A stretch of DNA of 64,000 nucleotides from positions 41,312 to 105,311 of the forward strand of contig CBDBVC010000050.1 in assembly GCA_965212525.1 (NCBI GenBank), given 5' to 3'. Position 1 is the stretch's first letter. Each line of letters opens with the position of its first letter. The notes under the pieces were generated by a model. The model had not been told where the DNA came from. It worked only from the letters and a program-made list of their open reading frames with translations, and did no database searches. This DNA comes from SZUA-38 sp965212525. GTDB lineage: Bacteria > Pseudomonadota > Gammaproteobacteria > Xanthomonadales > SZUA-38. Shown here one piece after another: positions 36,333-44,879 of this stretch. The position numbers and the translations under genes are program-made.

Positions 36333-37310
36333 ATGTTGCTTTCGCTCGGTCTCATTGTACTCGGACTGATTTTCCTGGTATGGGGTGCAGACCGCTTCGT
36401 GGCAGGCGCATCGGCCACAGCACGAAATTTTGGTGTTTCGCCTCTGATCATCGGCCTAACCGTGATCGGATTCGGCACCTCGGCTCCGGAGATGGTGGTT
36501 TCTGCCGTTGCCGCATTCAAGGGCAACCCGGGTCTGGCTGTCGGCAATGCCGTCGGTTCCAATATTGCCAACATTGCCCTGATCATCGGCATCTCGGCCA
36601 TGATCGTGCCACTGCATATCCAGTCATCCGTACTGAAGCGTGAATACCCGGTACTGATCGTCGTCACACTGCTGTCTCTGGTGCTGATGTTCGACCTGTT
36701 TCTTGGACGTACCAACGGCATCATTCTGCTTATTGCCCTGTTTGCCATGACCACCACGATGGCCTTCATCGGCATGAACGACGGCGAGAACGACATCATC
36801 GAGGACGAGTATGCCTCGGAAATACCGTCCGACATGAGCACTCGGGTTGCACTGGGCTGGACACTGCTGGGCATGATCATCCTGCCGATCTCATCCCAGA
36901 TTCTGGTACTCGGTGCCGTCGACATTGCCACCAGGCTGGGCGTTTCCGATGTCGTCATCGGCCTGACCATCGTCGCCATCGGCACTTCACTGCCTGAACT
37001 GGCGGCCTCAATCGCTGCCGTCATCAAGAAAGAACATGATCTGGTAGTGGGCAACATCATCGGTTCGAACATGTTCAATCTGCTTGGTGTTCTTGGCATC
37101 GCCGCCACCATTGCACCCACGCCGGTGTCGGATGTTGTGCTCTATCGTGACATGCTGTTCATGACCGTGCTGACTGTGATCCTGCTCCTGATGTCCTTCG
37201 GTCGCGATGGCAAGGGCATCATTCATCGCTGGGAAGGTGTGCTGCTGTTCATCTCTTTCGTGACCTATCAGTTTTATGTGCTGGCCAGCGAGCTGTCACA
37301 CAATATGTAA
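36333..37310 (+). CDS. yrbG: Calcium/sodium antiporter (YrbG-like)
   Basis: A 325-residue inner-membrane exchanger of the CaCA superfamily. Both alpha repeats are evident: GFGTSAPEMVVSA followed by GNAVGSNIANIALI in the first half, and AIGTSLPELAASI followed by GNIIGSNMFNLLGVLG in the second, with the acidic residues that bind cation. About ten membrane segments are predicted, with an acidic cytoplasmic loop (NDGENDIIEDEYASE) in the middle. It is placed upstream of kdsD, as in E. coli yrb/kds/lpt loci, with one unrelated gene inserted. Confidence 0.92.
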   Translation: MLLSLGLIVLGLIFLVWGADRFVAGASATARNFGVSPLIIGLTVIGFGTSAPEMVVSAVAAFKGNPGLAVGNAVGSNIANIALIIGISAMIVPLHIQSSVLKREYPVLIVVTLLSLVLMFDLFLGRTNGIILLIALFAMTTTMAFIGMNDGENDIIEDEYASEIPSDMSTRVALGWTLLGMIILPISSQILVLGAVDIATRLGVSDVVIGLTIVAIGTSLPELAASIAAVIKKEHDLVVGNIIGSNMFNLLGVLGIAATIAPTPVSDVVLYRDMLFMTVLTVILLLMSFGRDGKGIIHRWEGVLLFISFVTYQFYVLASELSHNM

Positions 37311-37451
37311 TAGACCGGTAACTGTAAATTAACGTCACGTCGCTGAAAATTCATGGAATGTTCAGAAAAGCGGTCGTATCATGTGACGCATTCAATGGTT
37401 AAAACCGGATGTAACCAGATCGTGAAGACAGTATCGCCACACAAGGGCCAC

Positions 37452-37946
37452 ATGTCCCTGTTTCGAAAATCCCTGACTCTCGTCCTGCTGGTACTGCTTG
37501 TCCAGACGACAGCACATGCCCAGGAAGGCAGATCGGCGCTGAATGACTACAGCTGGAAATTCCAGGTCAGCCTGCATACTCAGCACTTTGATCCGGAAGA
37601 ACATCATGTCGACCATCAGAAACTGATCAACCTGGAACAGCAGCGCAGTGATGGCCGGGTCAGGGGTGTTGCACTGTTCGACAATTCATTCGGTCAGTTC
37701 TCGCAATACCTTTACATGGGCAGAAATTATCAGTTGAGCAGCATTCACCCGCGTGTCTACGCCAAGGTAACCTATGGTCTGCTGCATGGCTACAAGGGTG
37801 AATACAAGGACAAGATCCCACTCAACAACTTCGGTGTGGCACCAGCCATCATTCCGATGCTGGGTTATCAGGGTAAGCGGTTCAACACAGAACTGCTGCT
37901 GCTGGGCAATTCCGCCACCATGCTGGTGGTGGGCTACCGGTTCTAG
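37452..37946 (+). CDS. Exported small beta-barrel-like protein, function unknown
   Basis: A 164-residue protein with a signal peptide (about 1-22, SLFRKSLTLVLLVLLVQTTAHA). The body alternates aromatic and polar residues in strands (WKFQVSLHTQHF; LFDNSFGQFSQYLYMGRNY; VYAKVTYGLLHGYKGEYKDK; GVAPAIIPMLGY) and ends VVGYRF, a terminal aromatic typical of outer-membrane barrels. Relatives in other gammaproteobacteria have been labelled variously, and I do not trust a transport assignment. ATG 37452 with nearby AAGGG gives a clean signal peptide, whereas 37353 would not. Confidence 0.65.
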   Translation: MSLFRKSLTLVLLVLLVQTTAHAQEGRSALNDYSWKFQVSLHTQHFDPEEHHVDHQKLINLEQQRSDGRVRGVALFDNSFGQFSQYLYMGRNYQLSSIHPRVYAKVTYGLLHGYKGEYKDKIPLNNFGVAPAIIPMLGYQGKRFNTELLLLGNSATMLVVGYRF

Positions 37947-37986
37947 ACGCAGGCGATCACACCCTCAGAGGCCGTTAACTTGCCTG

Positions 37987-38014
37987 TTCAACAGCGGTCA
38001 ATCAAAGGTACAAT
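37987..38014 (+). promoter_or_regulatory. Probable promoter for kdsD-lpt operon
   Basis: TTCAAC (37987-37992) and TACAAT (38009-38014) are separated by 16 bp, ending 27 bp before the kdsD start. Confidence 0.4.
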
Positions 38015-38041
38015 GGCCTGTCATCAGGCAGAGAATGAATC

Positions 38042-39071
38042 GTGACTGCAGAACAACCATCCAGACTCGACCCCGTTTCCATCGCATCCGACAACACGCT
38101 GAATGCAGATTCTGCAATCGCCAGTGCACAACAGGTTGTCGACATTGAGCTGGCTGGCATCACTGCACTCAAGCAGCGTCTGAACGATGACTTCGTTCGT
38201 GCCTGCAGAATCATGTACGAGTGTCAGGGCAGGATCGTGGTCATGGGCATGGGCAAGTCCGGCCATATCGGTTCCAAGATAGCCGCAACTCTGGCCAGTA
38301 CAGGCAGTCCTGCCTTTTTCGTGCACCCCGGTGAAGCCAGTCATGGCGACCTGGGCATGATCACACCCGAAGATGTCGTGCTGGCGCTGTCCAATTCGGG
38401 GCAGACCGATGAACTGCTGACACTGATGCCCATCATCGGCAGACTGGGTGTTCCCATGATTGCCATGACCGGCAGTCCCGATTCGGCACTCGCAACCAAG
38501 GCAGCCGTCCATATTGATGTCAGCGTCGAACAGGAAGCCTGTCCGCTGGGACTGGCACCCACTTCCAGCTCCACCGCGGCACTGGTGATGGGCGATGCAC
38601 TGGCTATTTCACTGCTCGAAGCGCGTGGCTTCACACGCGATGACTTCGCCCGTTCACACCCTGGAGGACAGCTTGGCAGACGTTTGCTGCTGTGCATCAG
38701 CGACATCATGCACACCGGCAACAAGGTACCACTGGTCAATCTGTCGGCGAGCATGCATGAGGTGATTGTGGAAATCACTCAGAAGGGGCTGGGAATGACT
38801 GCCATCGTCGATGACAACAGACGCCTGAAGGGGGTATTCACCGACGGTGACCTGCGTCGTTCGCTGGAATCCGGTCACGACATGAGGGAGGCCACTGTTG
38901 ATCAGTTCATGACTGAGGACTGCAAGACCATTCGCAGCAATGAGCTTGCCGTGGAAGCGGCCAGAATCATGGAAGAATTACAAGGTACATTCGTTACTGG
39001 TTGTTGATGACGAACACCGGGTCGTCGGAGCACTCAACATCCATGACCTGCTCGATGCCAGGGTAATCTAG
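38042..39071 (+). CDS. kdsD: D-arabinose 5-phosphate isomerase KdsD, apparent +1 frameshift near C-terminus
   Basis: A 342-residue enzyme if one base is removed. It isomerises ribulose 5-phosphate to arabinose 5-phosphate for Kdo synthesis. A SIS domain (GMGKSGHIGSKIAATLASTG; SNSGQTDELL; HPGGQLGRRL) is followed by paired CBS domains (ISDIMHTG; GVFTDGDLRRSLE; QFMTEDCKTI). Uncorrected, the frame ends at 39007 after EELQGTFVTGC. One extra T at 38978-38979 restores the conserved ending SLLVVDDEHRVVGALNIHDLL through stop 39071. Start ATG or GTG at 38042. It leads the Kdo/LPS export genes. The truncated version would lose about half of the second CBS domain but keep the catalytic domain. Confidence 0.9.
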
Positions 39072-39079
39072 GCCTGACC

Positions 39080-39610
39080 ATGACCGATACCGATGTCATC
39101 GCCAGCGCACGCGACATTCGCCTGCTGATTCTCGATGTGGACGGCGTCATGACAGACGGCCAGCTTCATTTCAGTGACCGCGGTGTGGAGAGCAAGGCAT
39201 TCCATTCACTCGATGGACTCGGTTGCCAGTTCCTGATTCGCTCAGGCGTTGATATTGCCATCATCACCGGCCGCCGCAGCAAGATTGTCGAACAACGTGC
39301 CCGCAAACTCGGCATCACCGACGTCTTTCAGGGCCAGATGGACAAGCTCACAGCCTATGAGGAACTGAAATCAAGACATCAACTCGAAGACAGGCACTGT
39401 GCATTTGCCGGCGATGACCTGATCGACCTGCCGGTGCTGACTCGATGTGGCCTGTCACTGAGTGTGCCCGATGCCCATGCCGAGGTCAGAAAGCGCGTCG
39501 ACTGGATCTCGAGTCGCAAGGCCGGCTATGGTGCCGTTCGTGATATCTGCGACCTGATCATGCAGGCTCAGGACAACTATCAGCCACTGGTGGAGTCGTA
39601 CCTGCAATGA
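39080..39610 (+). CDS. kdsC: 3-deoxy-D-manno-octulosonate 8-phosphate phosphatase
   Basis: A 176-residue HAD-family phosphatase that releases Kdo from Kdo-8-phosphate. LLILDVDGVMTDGQL holds the two catalytic aspartates of motif I. ITGRRSKIVEQRARKLGI is motif II, and AFAGDDLIDLPVLTRCGLS carries the Mg2+ aspartates. No cap insert is present, as usual for KdsC. It begins eight bases after the corrected kdsD stop; its stop overlaps the lptC start (ATGA). Confidence 0.95.
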   Translation: MTDTDVIASARDIRLLILDVDGVMTDGQLHFSDRGVESKAFHSLDGLGCQFLIRSGVDIAIITGRRSKIVEQRARKLGITDVFQGQMDKLTAYEELKSRHQLEDRHCAFAGDDLIDLPVLTRCGLSLSVPDAHAEVRKRVDWISSRKAGYGAVRDICDLIMQAQDNYQPLVESYLQ

Positions 39611-40164
39611 ATCAGTCCACCATGATCAAGATCCTGCTTCTGGCAGCCATTGCACTGGGGCTCAGGCAATGGGTGACATCCAGACAGGATGAGGACGCTG
39701 CCAATGCACCACTGCCTGATCCACGTTCGGATTACACGCTGACACAATTCGAGCTGCTGGTGATGAACACCGAGGGTGAGCCAAGCTTCAATGTCGTCGC
39801 ACCCTATCTGGAAAAGAACAACGATGACCGTTCACTGGATATCAATCAGCCGAAGGTCCTGCTGTTCAATGATGACAAGACTCACTGGACCATTACATCC
39901 GATCATGGCTGGATCAGTGAAAGGGCAGACAAGCTGCTGCTAGACGGCGCCGTCAAGATGGTGACCGACAGCACCGAACGCCCTGCCCTCATTGAAGGCA
40001 CCGATTTCACCATTTACCCTGATGACAAGCAGATTGAATCCGATCAGCGGGTTCAGCTGACCCGCCCGGAAAGCCGATACGAAGGTGTCGGTTTCAGGGC
40101 TGATACCGGGCTCGACCTGATTGAAATCCTATCCGAGGTACATGCCGACTATGCAAGCCAATAA
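39607..40164 (+). CDS. lptC: LPS export protein LptC
   Basis: A 185-residue bitopic protein with one N-terminal anchor (about 6-22, KILLLAAIALGLRQWV) and a periplasmic beta-jellyroll (YTLTQFELLVMNTEGEPSFNVVAPYL onward). It links the LptBFG transporter to LptA in the LPS bridge. Sequence similarity in this family is low; the call rests on fold-like features, length and the kdsC-lptC-lptA-lptB order. It ends inside the start of lptA. Confidence 0.9.
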   Translation: MNQSTMIKILLLAAIALGLRQWVTSRQDEDAANAPLPDPRSDYTLTQFELLVMNTEGEPSFNVVAPYLEKNNDDRSLDINQPKVLLFNDDKTHWTITSDHGWISERADKLLLDGAVKMVTDSTERPALIEGTDFTIYPDDKQIESDQRVQLTRPESRYEGVGFRADTGLDLIEILSEVHADYASQ

Positions 40165-40663
40165 ATCCAGATGCCTGGCCCTGTCCCTTCTCGCCTGCCT
40201 GATGATGACGGCAACCAGCAGTCATGCCAAATCGGCCGACCGTGAAGAGAACGCCGTGATCGATGGCGGTTATTACCGTATCAACCCGGAAACGGGTGCA
40301 GACGAGTTCAGCAATGGCTTCAATCTGGTTCAGGGCACTCTGAACATCTCATCGGACGAAGCCACCATCTACCGTTCCGAAGAGGGCCTGACCCGAATCG
40401 TGCTGATCGGCAACCCTGTCACATGGACCGAAGCGCTCGATGACGGCAGCATGCTGGATGCGCGTGCCAATCGCATCGATTATGACCTTGAAACCGAAAA
40501 CGTGGTCATGACGAAGAATGTTCGGGTGCAGAAAGGCCTGCAGGAGATCACCGGTGATGATGTGCGTTACAACCTGAAGACGCAGCAGCTTGAAGGCGGC
40601 AGCAAGGAGGAAGGCTCGCGCATCAGAATGGTGATCAAGCCAAAGAGCAAGAGCGATTCCTGA
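40142..40663 (+). CDS. lptA: LPS transport periplasmic protein LptA
   Basis: A 173-residue periplasmic OstA-fold protein that forms the LPS bridge across the periplasm. It has a signal peptide (ending SSHAKSA), then the OstA beta-strand pattern: LNISSDEATIYRSEEG, DGSMLDARANRIDYDLETENVVM and QEITGDDVRYNLKTQQLEGG. ATG 40142 follows GAGG closely; ATG 40151 and 40121 are alternatives. The gene is two bases from lptB. Confidence 0.9.
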   Translation: MPTMQANKSRCLALSLLACLMMTATSSHAKSADREENAVIDGGYYRINPETGADEFSNGFNLVQGTLNISSDEATIYRSEEGLTRIVLIGNPVTWTEALDDGSMLDARANRIDYDLETENVVMTKNVRVQKGLQEITGDDVRYNLKTQQLEGGSKEEGSRIRMVIKPKSKSDS

Positions 40664-40665
40664 CA

Positions 40666-41385
40666 GTGCTGACGGCCCAGGGACTTCACAAGGCCTACAA
40701 GGGCCGCCGCGTCGTTGACAATTTTTCCCTGCATGTGGAACAGGGAGAAACTGTCGGACTGCTTGGCCCCAATGGCGCCGGCAAGACCACCTGTTTCTAC
40801 ATGATGGTCGGTCTGATCAGCTGTGATGCAGGATCAATTCAGCTGGATGATGAAGAGATCAGTGCACTGCCGATGAACATCCGTGCCCGCCGTGGTATCG
40901 GCTACCTGCCTCAGGAGCCCTCGGTATTTCGAAAGCTCACCGTTCATGACAACCTGATGGCCATCCTGCAGATGAGAACCGACCTGAACGCAGCCGGTCG
41001 CAGGCTGGAAGCCAGCCATCTGCTGAATGAACTGCACATCACCCACCTGCACAATCAGCTTGGTATCAGTCTTTCAGGCGGTGAACGCCGTCGTGTCGAG
41101 ATTGCGCGCGCACTGTGTGCGAACCCACGGTTCATACTGCTGGATGAACCATTCGCCGGTGTCGACCCGATCTCCATCGGCGAAATCCAGCGTATCATCA
41201 GCCATCTCAAGGCACGAGGCATTGGTGTGCTGGTGACCGATCACAATGTTCGCGAGACGCTCAATATCTGTGATCACGCCTATATCATCAATCAGGGTTC
41301 GGTACTGGCCAAGGGCCCGCCCGATGAAATCCTGGCCAACCAGTCTGTCAAGGATGTCTATCTGGGTGAAGATTTCAGAATGTAA
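40666..41385 (+). CDS. lptB: LPS export ABC transporter ATPase LptB
   Basis: A 239-residue ABC ATPase that powers LPS extraction with LptF and LptG, which are not in this window. Walker A is GPNGAGKTTCFYMMVGL, the Q-loop YLPQEPSVFRKLTV, the signature LSGGERRRVEIARAL, Walker B FILLDEPFAGVDP and the H-loop LVTDHN. The GTG at 40666 is the only start near the family N-terminus (LTAQGLHKAYKGRRVV). Confidence 0.95.
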   Translation: MLTAQGLHKAYKGRRVVDNFSLHVEQGETVGLLGPNGAGKTTCFYMMVGLISCDAGSIQLDDEEISALPMNIRARRGIGYLPQEPSVFRKLTVHDNLMAILQMRTDLNAAGRRLEASHLLNELHITHLHNQLGISLSGGERRRVEIARALCANPRFILLDEPFAGVDPISIGEIQRIISHLKARGIGVLVTDHNVRETLNICDHAYIINQGSVLAKGPPDEILANQSVKDVYLGEDFRM

Positions 41386-41520
41386 GTCCGATTCTGTGCT
41401 GGCCCCTGTCATTCCCAAAACGGTCAAGTCTGCTAGAATGAAATCATGGAGCCTCACTGCTGAACGGGGGTTCCCAGGGGCAGTGAAATTATCCGGTTCG
41501 CAACAGGACGATTAATACGA

Positions 41521-42939
41521 GTGAAGCCAGCTCTTCAGCTCCGATTGGGGCAACGACTCAAATTAACGCCACAGCTTCAGCAGGCAATCCGCCTGCTTGC
41601 ATTGTCTGCGAACGAACTTGAAAAAGAGATTGTAGACGCCCTCGAGAGCAACCCCCTGCTTCAGGGTGTTGAACCCGAACCCGAACCCGGATCAGAACCA
41701 CCACAGACAGCTGACAAGCAGCGTGATGACATGGTTGCCATCGATGTCGCCGAACAGTGGAATGCCGAGCAGATCTCCGTACCTCGAAACGGTCGACTGT
41801 CGACCAGCAATGTCGATTATTCCGACCTTGACCGAACCATCGCCGACACAGACAAGGACGACCTGAAATCATCGCTGATGTGGCAACTCAACCTGCTGCA
41901 CCTGAGTGAATCCGACAGCGTCATCGGCATGGCCATCATCGATGCCATCAATGAAGACGGCTACCTGACCGAAAGCATCGAGCAGATACACCAGAGCCTG
42001 ATGCCTGATTACGAGGTTGGTGTCGACGAGATTTCGATGGTGCTGCATCAGATTCAGCAATTCGAACCAGCGGGCGTGGCCGCGCGCAACCTGTCCGAAT
42101 GCCTCTCCATTCAGCTGATGTTGCTGCCACAGGATACGCCCGGTCACAGCACCGCTCGACAAGTCATCGACGATTGTCTGGATCTGCTGGCCACACAGAA
42201 GATACCGGAACTGAAGCGGCGACTGGGGGTGCGCGATGATGAGCTGGAAACAGCCATCCAGCTGGTCAGGTCACTGGACGCCCGACCCGGCGCCGCCAGC
42301 AGTGTCGAGAGAACACAGTATGTTGAACCGGAAGTCATCGTTCGCAAGAACGCCGGCCAGTGGCAGGTGGCGCTGTACCAGAAACAGCGCACTCGACTGA
42401 CCATCAATGATTTCTATGCCTCGATGATCAAGAGTGCATCCGAGGATGATTCCAACTACCTTAAGCAGCAATTGCAGGAAGCAAAATGGCTGATCAAGAG
42501 CCTGGAAAGTCGTGACCAGACCCTGCTGATGGTCTCCAGCGCCATCATCGAGCGCCAGACCGGTTTCTTTGACGAGGGACCGGCACAACTCAAACCCATG
42601 GTGATGCGCGAGATTGCCGACCAGACCGGCCTGCATGAATCCACCATCTCGCGAATCAGTAACCGCAAATACATGATGACGCCACACGGCATCGTACCGT
42701 TCAAGTACTTCTTTTCCAGCAGCGTCAGTAATGACGATGGCAGTGGCGCATCTTCAACCGCCGTTCAGGAACTCATCCGGAATTTGATCAATGATGAACC
42801 GGCGAACAAACCCCTGAGCGACAATAAACTTGGGCAACTACTCAAGGCCCAGGGCATCAACGTGGCACGTCGGACAGTCGCCAAATACCGTGAGGCATTG
42901 AACATTCCCTCATCCTCACAGCGCAAGCGACTGATCTGA
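41521..42939 (+). CDS. rpoN: RNA polymerase sigma-54 factor RpoN
   Basis: A 472-residue sigma-54. Region I (LQLRLGQRLKLTPQLQQAIRLLALS) contacts activators, and an acidic region II follows (PEPEPGSEPPQ). The core-binding domain, the HTH with HESTISRISNRKYMMTPHG, and the RpoN box ARRTVAKYRE near the C-terminus are all intact. It starts with GTG at 41521, which fits the conserved first residues. Its place between lptB and hpf is standard. A TAGAAT at 41433-41438 could be part of its own promoter. Confidence 0.95.
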   Translation: MKPALQLRLGQRLKLTPQLQQAIRLLALSANELEKEIVDALESNPLLQGVEPEPEPGSEPPQTADKQRDDMVAIDVAEQWNAEQISVPRNGRLSTSNVDYSDLDRTIADTDKDDLKSSLMWQLNLLHLSESDSVIGMAIIDAINEDGYLTESIEQIHQSLMPDYEVGVDEISMVLHQIQQFEPAGVAARNLSECLSIQLMLLPQDTPGHSTARQVIDDCLDLLATQKIPELKRRLGVRDDELETAIQLVRSLDARPGAASSVERTQYVEPEVIVRKNAGQWQVALYQKQRTRLTINDFYASMIKSASEDDSNYLKQQLQEAKWLIKSLESRDQTLLMVSSAIIERQTGFFDEGPAQLKPMVMREIADQTGLHESTISRISNRKYMMTPHGIVPFKYFFSSSVSNDDGSGASSTAVQELIRNLINDEPANKPLSDNKLGQLLKAQGINVARRTVAKYREALNIPSSSQRKRLI

Positions 42940-42968
42940 TGAGACCACAATGACACGAGGAGAATTCC

Positions 42969-43286
42969 ATGAATCTTGATATCACTGGCAAAAGTATCGA
43001 AATCACACCCGCATTGCGCCAACACGTTGAGAGCAAGATCAAGAAAATAAAGCGTCATTTCGAGCATGTCATCGATGTTCACGTCATACTTGATGTGATC
43101 AAGCGTGAACACCGGGCAGAGGCCACCGTCAAGATCGCCGGCAGGACGCTGTTCGCTGAAACACGCAGTACCGACATGTATTCAGCGGTCGACCAGCTGA
43201 TGGACCGGCTCGATCGCCAGATCCTGAAGGCCAAGGAGAAAATGCAGAATCGACAGCACGATTCCATCGCCGATGCCATTATCTGA
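42969..43286 (+). CDS. hpf: Ribosome hibernation promoting factor (HPF/YfiA family)
   Basis: A 105-residue short HPF-type protein that binds the 30S decoding region in slow growth and favours 100S dimers. MNLDITGKSIEITPALRQHVESKIKKIKRHF and the basic KIAGRTLFAETRSTDMYSAVDQLMDRLDRQI segments are the family core. An excellent ribosome site (gaggag) precedes ATG 42969. It sits 29 bp after rpoN, the usual arrangement. Confidence 0.93.
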   Translation: MNLDITGKSIEITPALRQHVESKIKKIKRHFEHVIDVHVILDVIKREHRAEATVKIAGRTLFAETRSTDMYSAVDQLMDRLDRQILKAKEKMQNRQHDSIADAII

Positions 43287-43293
43287 TCACAGT

Positions 43294-43317
43294 GCCCCTG
43301 ATGCGTTGTTCAGGGGC
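43294..43317 (+). other. Stem-loop between hpf and ptsN
   Basis: GCCCCTGA (43294-43301) pairs perfectly with TCAGGGGC (43310-43317) across an eight-base loop. There is no T-run, so it is more likely an attenuator or mRNA-end structure than a full terminator. Confidence 0.4.
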
Positions 43318-43332
43318 TCTGCAAGATACCTG

Positions 43333-43360
43333 TTGAGGAATGCAATGCATTCGTTACAAT
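43333..43360 (+). promoter_or_regulatory. Probable internal promoter upstream of ptsN
   Basis: TTGAGG (43333-43338) and TACAAT (43355-43360) are 16 bp apart, 64 bp before the ptsN start. Confidence 0.45.
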
Positions 43361-43424
43361 AGGCGCGGCGAAAACAGGGTAACTCATCTCACAACAGGAC
43401 TGCCGGCTCAGGTTCTACCGCACT

Positions 43425-43887
43425 ATGCATCTCGCTGATTATTTTGATGTGTCTCGAATCAGGATCAATATCCCGATTCAGAGCAAGAAACGGTTGCTGG
43501 AATTTGCCAGTGAGGTCATTGCTGACAGCAGTGATGACATGAGCCCCAGAGCGCTCTTTTCACAGATGTGCGCACGTGAATCCATCGGCAGTACCGGACT
43601 CGGTCGCGGCATCGCCATCCCCCACGGACGCGTTCCTGATTCCGACCAGACCCTGGGTGCCATCATCCGTTTGCAGGAAGCCGTGGATTTTCAATGCTCC
43701 CGACAAAGTACCGATTGATCTTGTCATTTGCCTTGCCTTGCCTGAAAATCACGAGCAACGGCATCTGAACCTGCTCTCGCTGATCGCTGAGTTTCTTCAC
43801 CAGGAAGACAATCAGGATATGCTCAGAGAGGCCGAGACAGCTGATGTCATCATGGAGCAACTCAATTCATGGGTACCCAGTCAGTAA
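43425..43887 (+). CDS. ptsN: PTS IIA-Ntr (PtsN), apparent +1 frameshift
   Basis: A nitrogen-regulatory EIIA of 153 residues if one base is removed. The phosphorylated histidine is present in GRGIAIPHGRV. At TTTT 43688-43691 the reading frame slips: EAVDF is followed in frame by QCSRQSTD and a stop at 43718. The adjacent frame continues NAPDKVPIDLVICLALPENHEQRHLNLLSLIAEFL to 43887 as in normal PtsN. So the conserved second half is encoded but out of frame. The natural end overlaps the hprK start. PtsN takes phosphate from HPr-type carriers and regulates K+ transport and sigma-54-linked processes in relatives. Confidence 0.88.
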
Positions 43888-44879
43888 TCCAGTCGGTCAG
43901 TGCAGGCGAGCTGTTTGATTATCTCAATAGCAGTTTCCACATGGTCTGGGAAACCTGCCAGAACAGCCGCAAACGCAACATCACCAGTGACGCCATTCGC
44001 ACCGAACACTCTGATCTGGCCGGATTTCTGAACCTGATTCACTTGCACAAGGTGCAGCTGATCGGACCAGAGGAGATCAGCTGGCTGGATGCACTCGATG
44101 CACGCTCCCGATGGGAAGCACTGATTCAGCTGCAGAACCTTGATGTGCTGGCCATGATTGTCTGTGACGGACAGACACTGCCCGGTGACCTGGTTGAATC
44201 CACCAACGAAACCGGCATACCCGTCTGGTCTTCACGCGAATCGGGTATCGAGCTGTTGTCACATATCCAGCACTACCTCACGCAGCAACTGGCTCAGGTG
44301 ATCACCTATCACGGCGTCTTCATGGAAGTGTTCAGTGTCGGAGTGATCATTACCGGAGCCAGCGGCACCGGCAAGAGCGAACTGGCACTTGAACTGATCA
44401 GTCGCGGCCACCGTCTGGTGGCTGATGATGCCCCCGAATTCAGCAAGATCGCACCCGATACCCTGGCCGGCCACTGTCCCGAGGTTCTGACCGATTGCAT
44501 TGAGGTCCGCGGTCTTGGCATCCTCAATGTCAGGGCCATGTTTGGTGACAGTGCCGTCATTACCACCAAATACCTGAAACTGATCGTCCACCTCGAGCTG
44601 ATGACCGAAGAGATGTTTCTCAAGGATGCAGAAACGGCACGGCTGACCGGTAGCGAATCATCGGTCAACCTGCTGGGCATCGACATTCCTATGACCACCC
44701 TGCCCGTCGCACCGGGAAGAAATCTGGCGGTGCTGGTGGAAGCGGCTGTCCGCAATCATGCGCTTAAAATGCAGGGCTATCACTCGGCTGACAAATTCAT
44801 CGAGCGTCAGCGCAGGATCATGCAGGATGACCCCGAGTCTCACGAAGCAGCCGAACCCGGTGAGTCAGATGGGCAGTGA
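43869..44879 (+). CDS. hprK: HPr kinase/phosphorylase
   Basis: A 336-residue bifunctional enzyme that phosphorylates and dephosphorylates a serine of HPr. The N-terminal domain (SAGELFDYLNSSFHMVW) is the less conserved half. The catalytic P-loop GASGTGKSELALELISRGHRLVADDAPEF and the signature EVRGLGILNVRAMFG are intact. The target serine exists in the HPr encoded downstream. HprK outside Firmicutes is typical of proteobacteria with a regulatory PTS. ATG 43869 overlaps ptsN by 19 bp. Confidence 0.93.
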   Translation: MGTQSVIQSVSAGELFDYLNSSFHMVWETCQNSRKRNITSDAIRTEHSDLAGFLNLIHLHKVQLIGPEEISWLDALDARSRWEALIQLQNLDVLAMIVCDGQTLPGDLVESTNETGIPVWSSRESGIELLSHIQHYLTQQLAQVITYHGVFMEVFSVGVIITGASGTGKSELALELISRGHRLVADDAPEFSKIAPDTLAGHCPEVLTDCIEVRGLGILNVRAMFGDSAVITTKYLKLIVHLELMTEEMFLKDAETARLTGSESSVNLLGIDIPMTTLPVAPGRNLAVLVEAAVRNHALKMQGYHSADKFIERQRRIMQDDPESHEAAEPGESDGQ

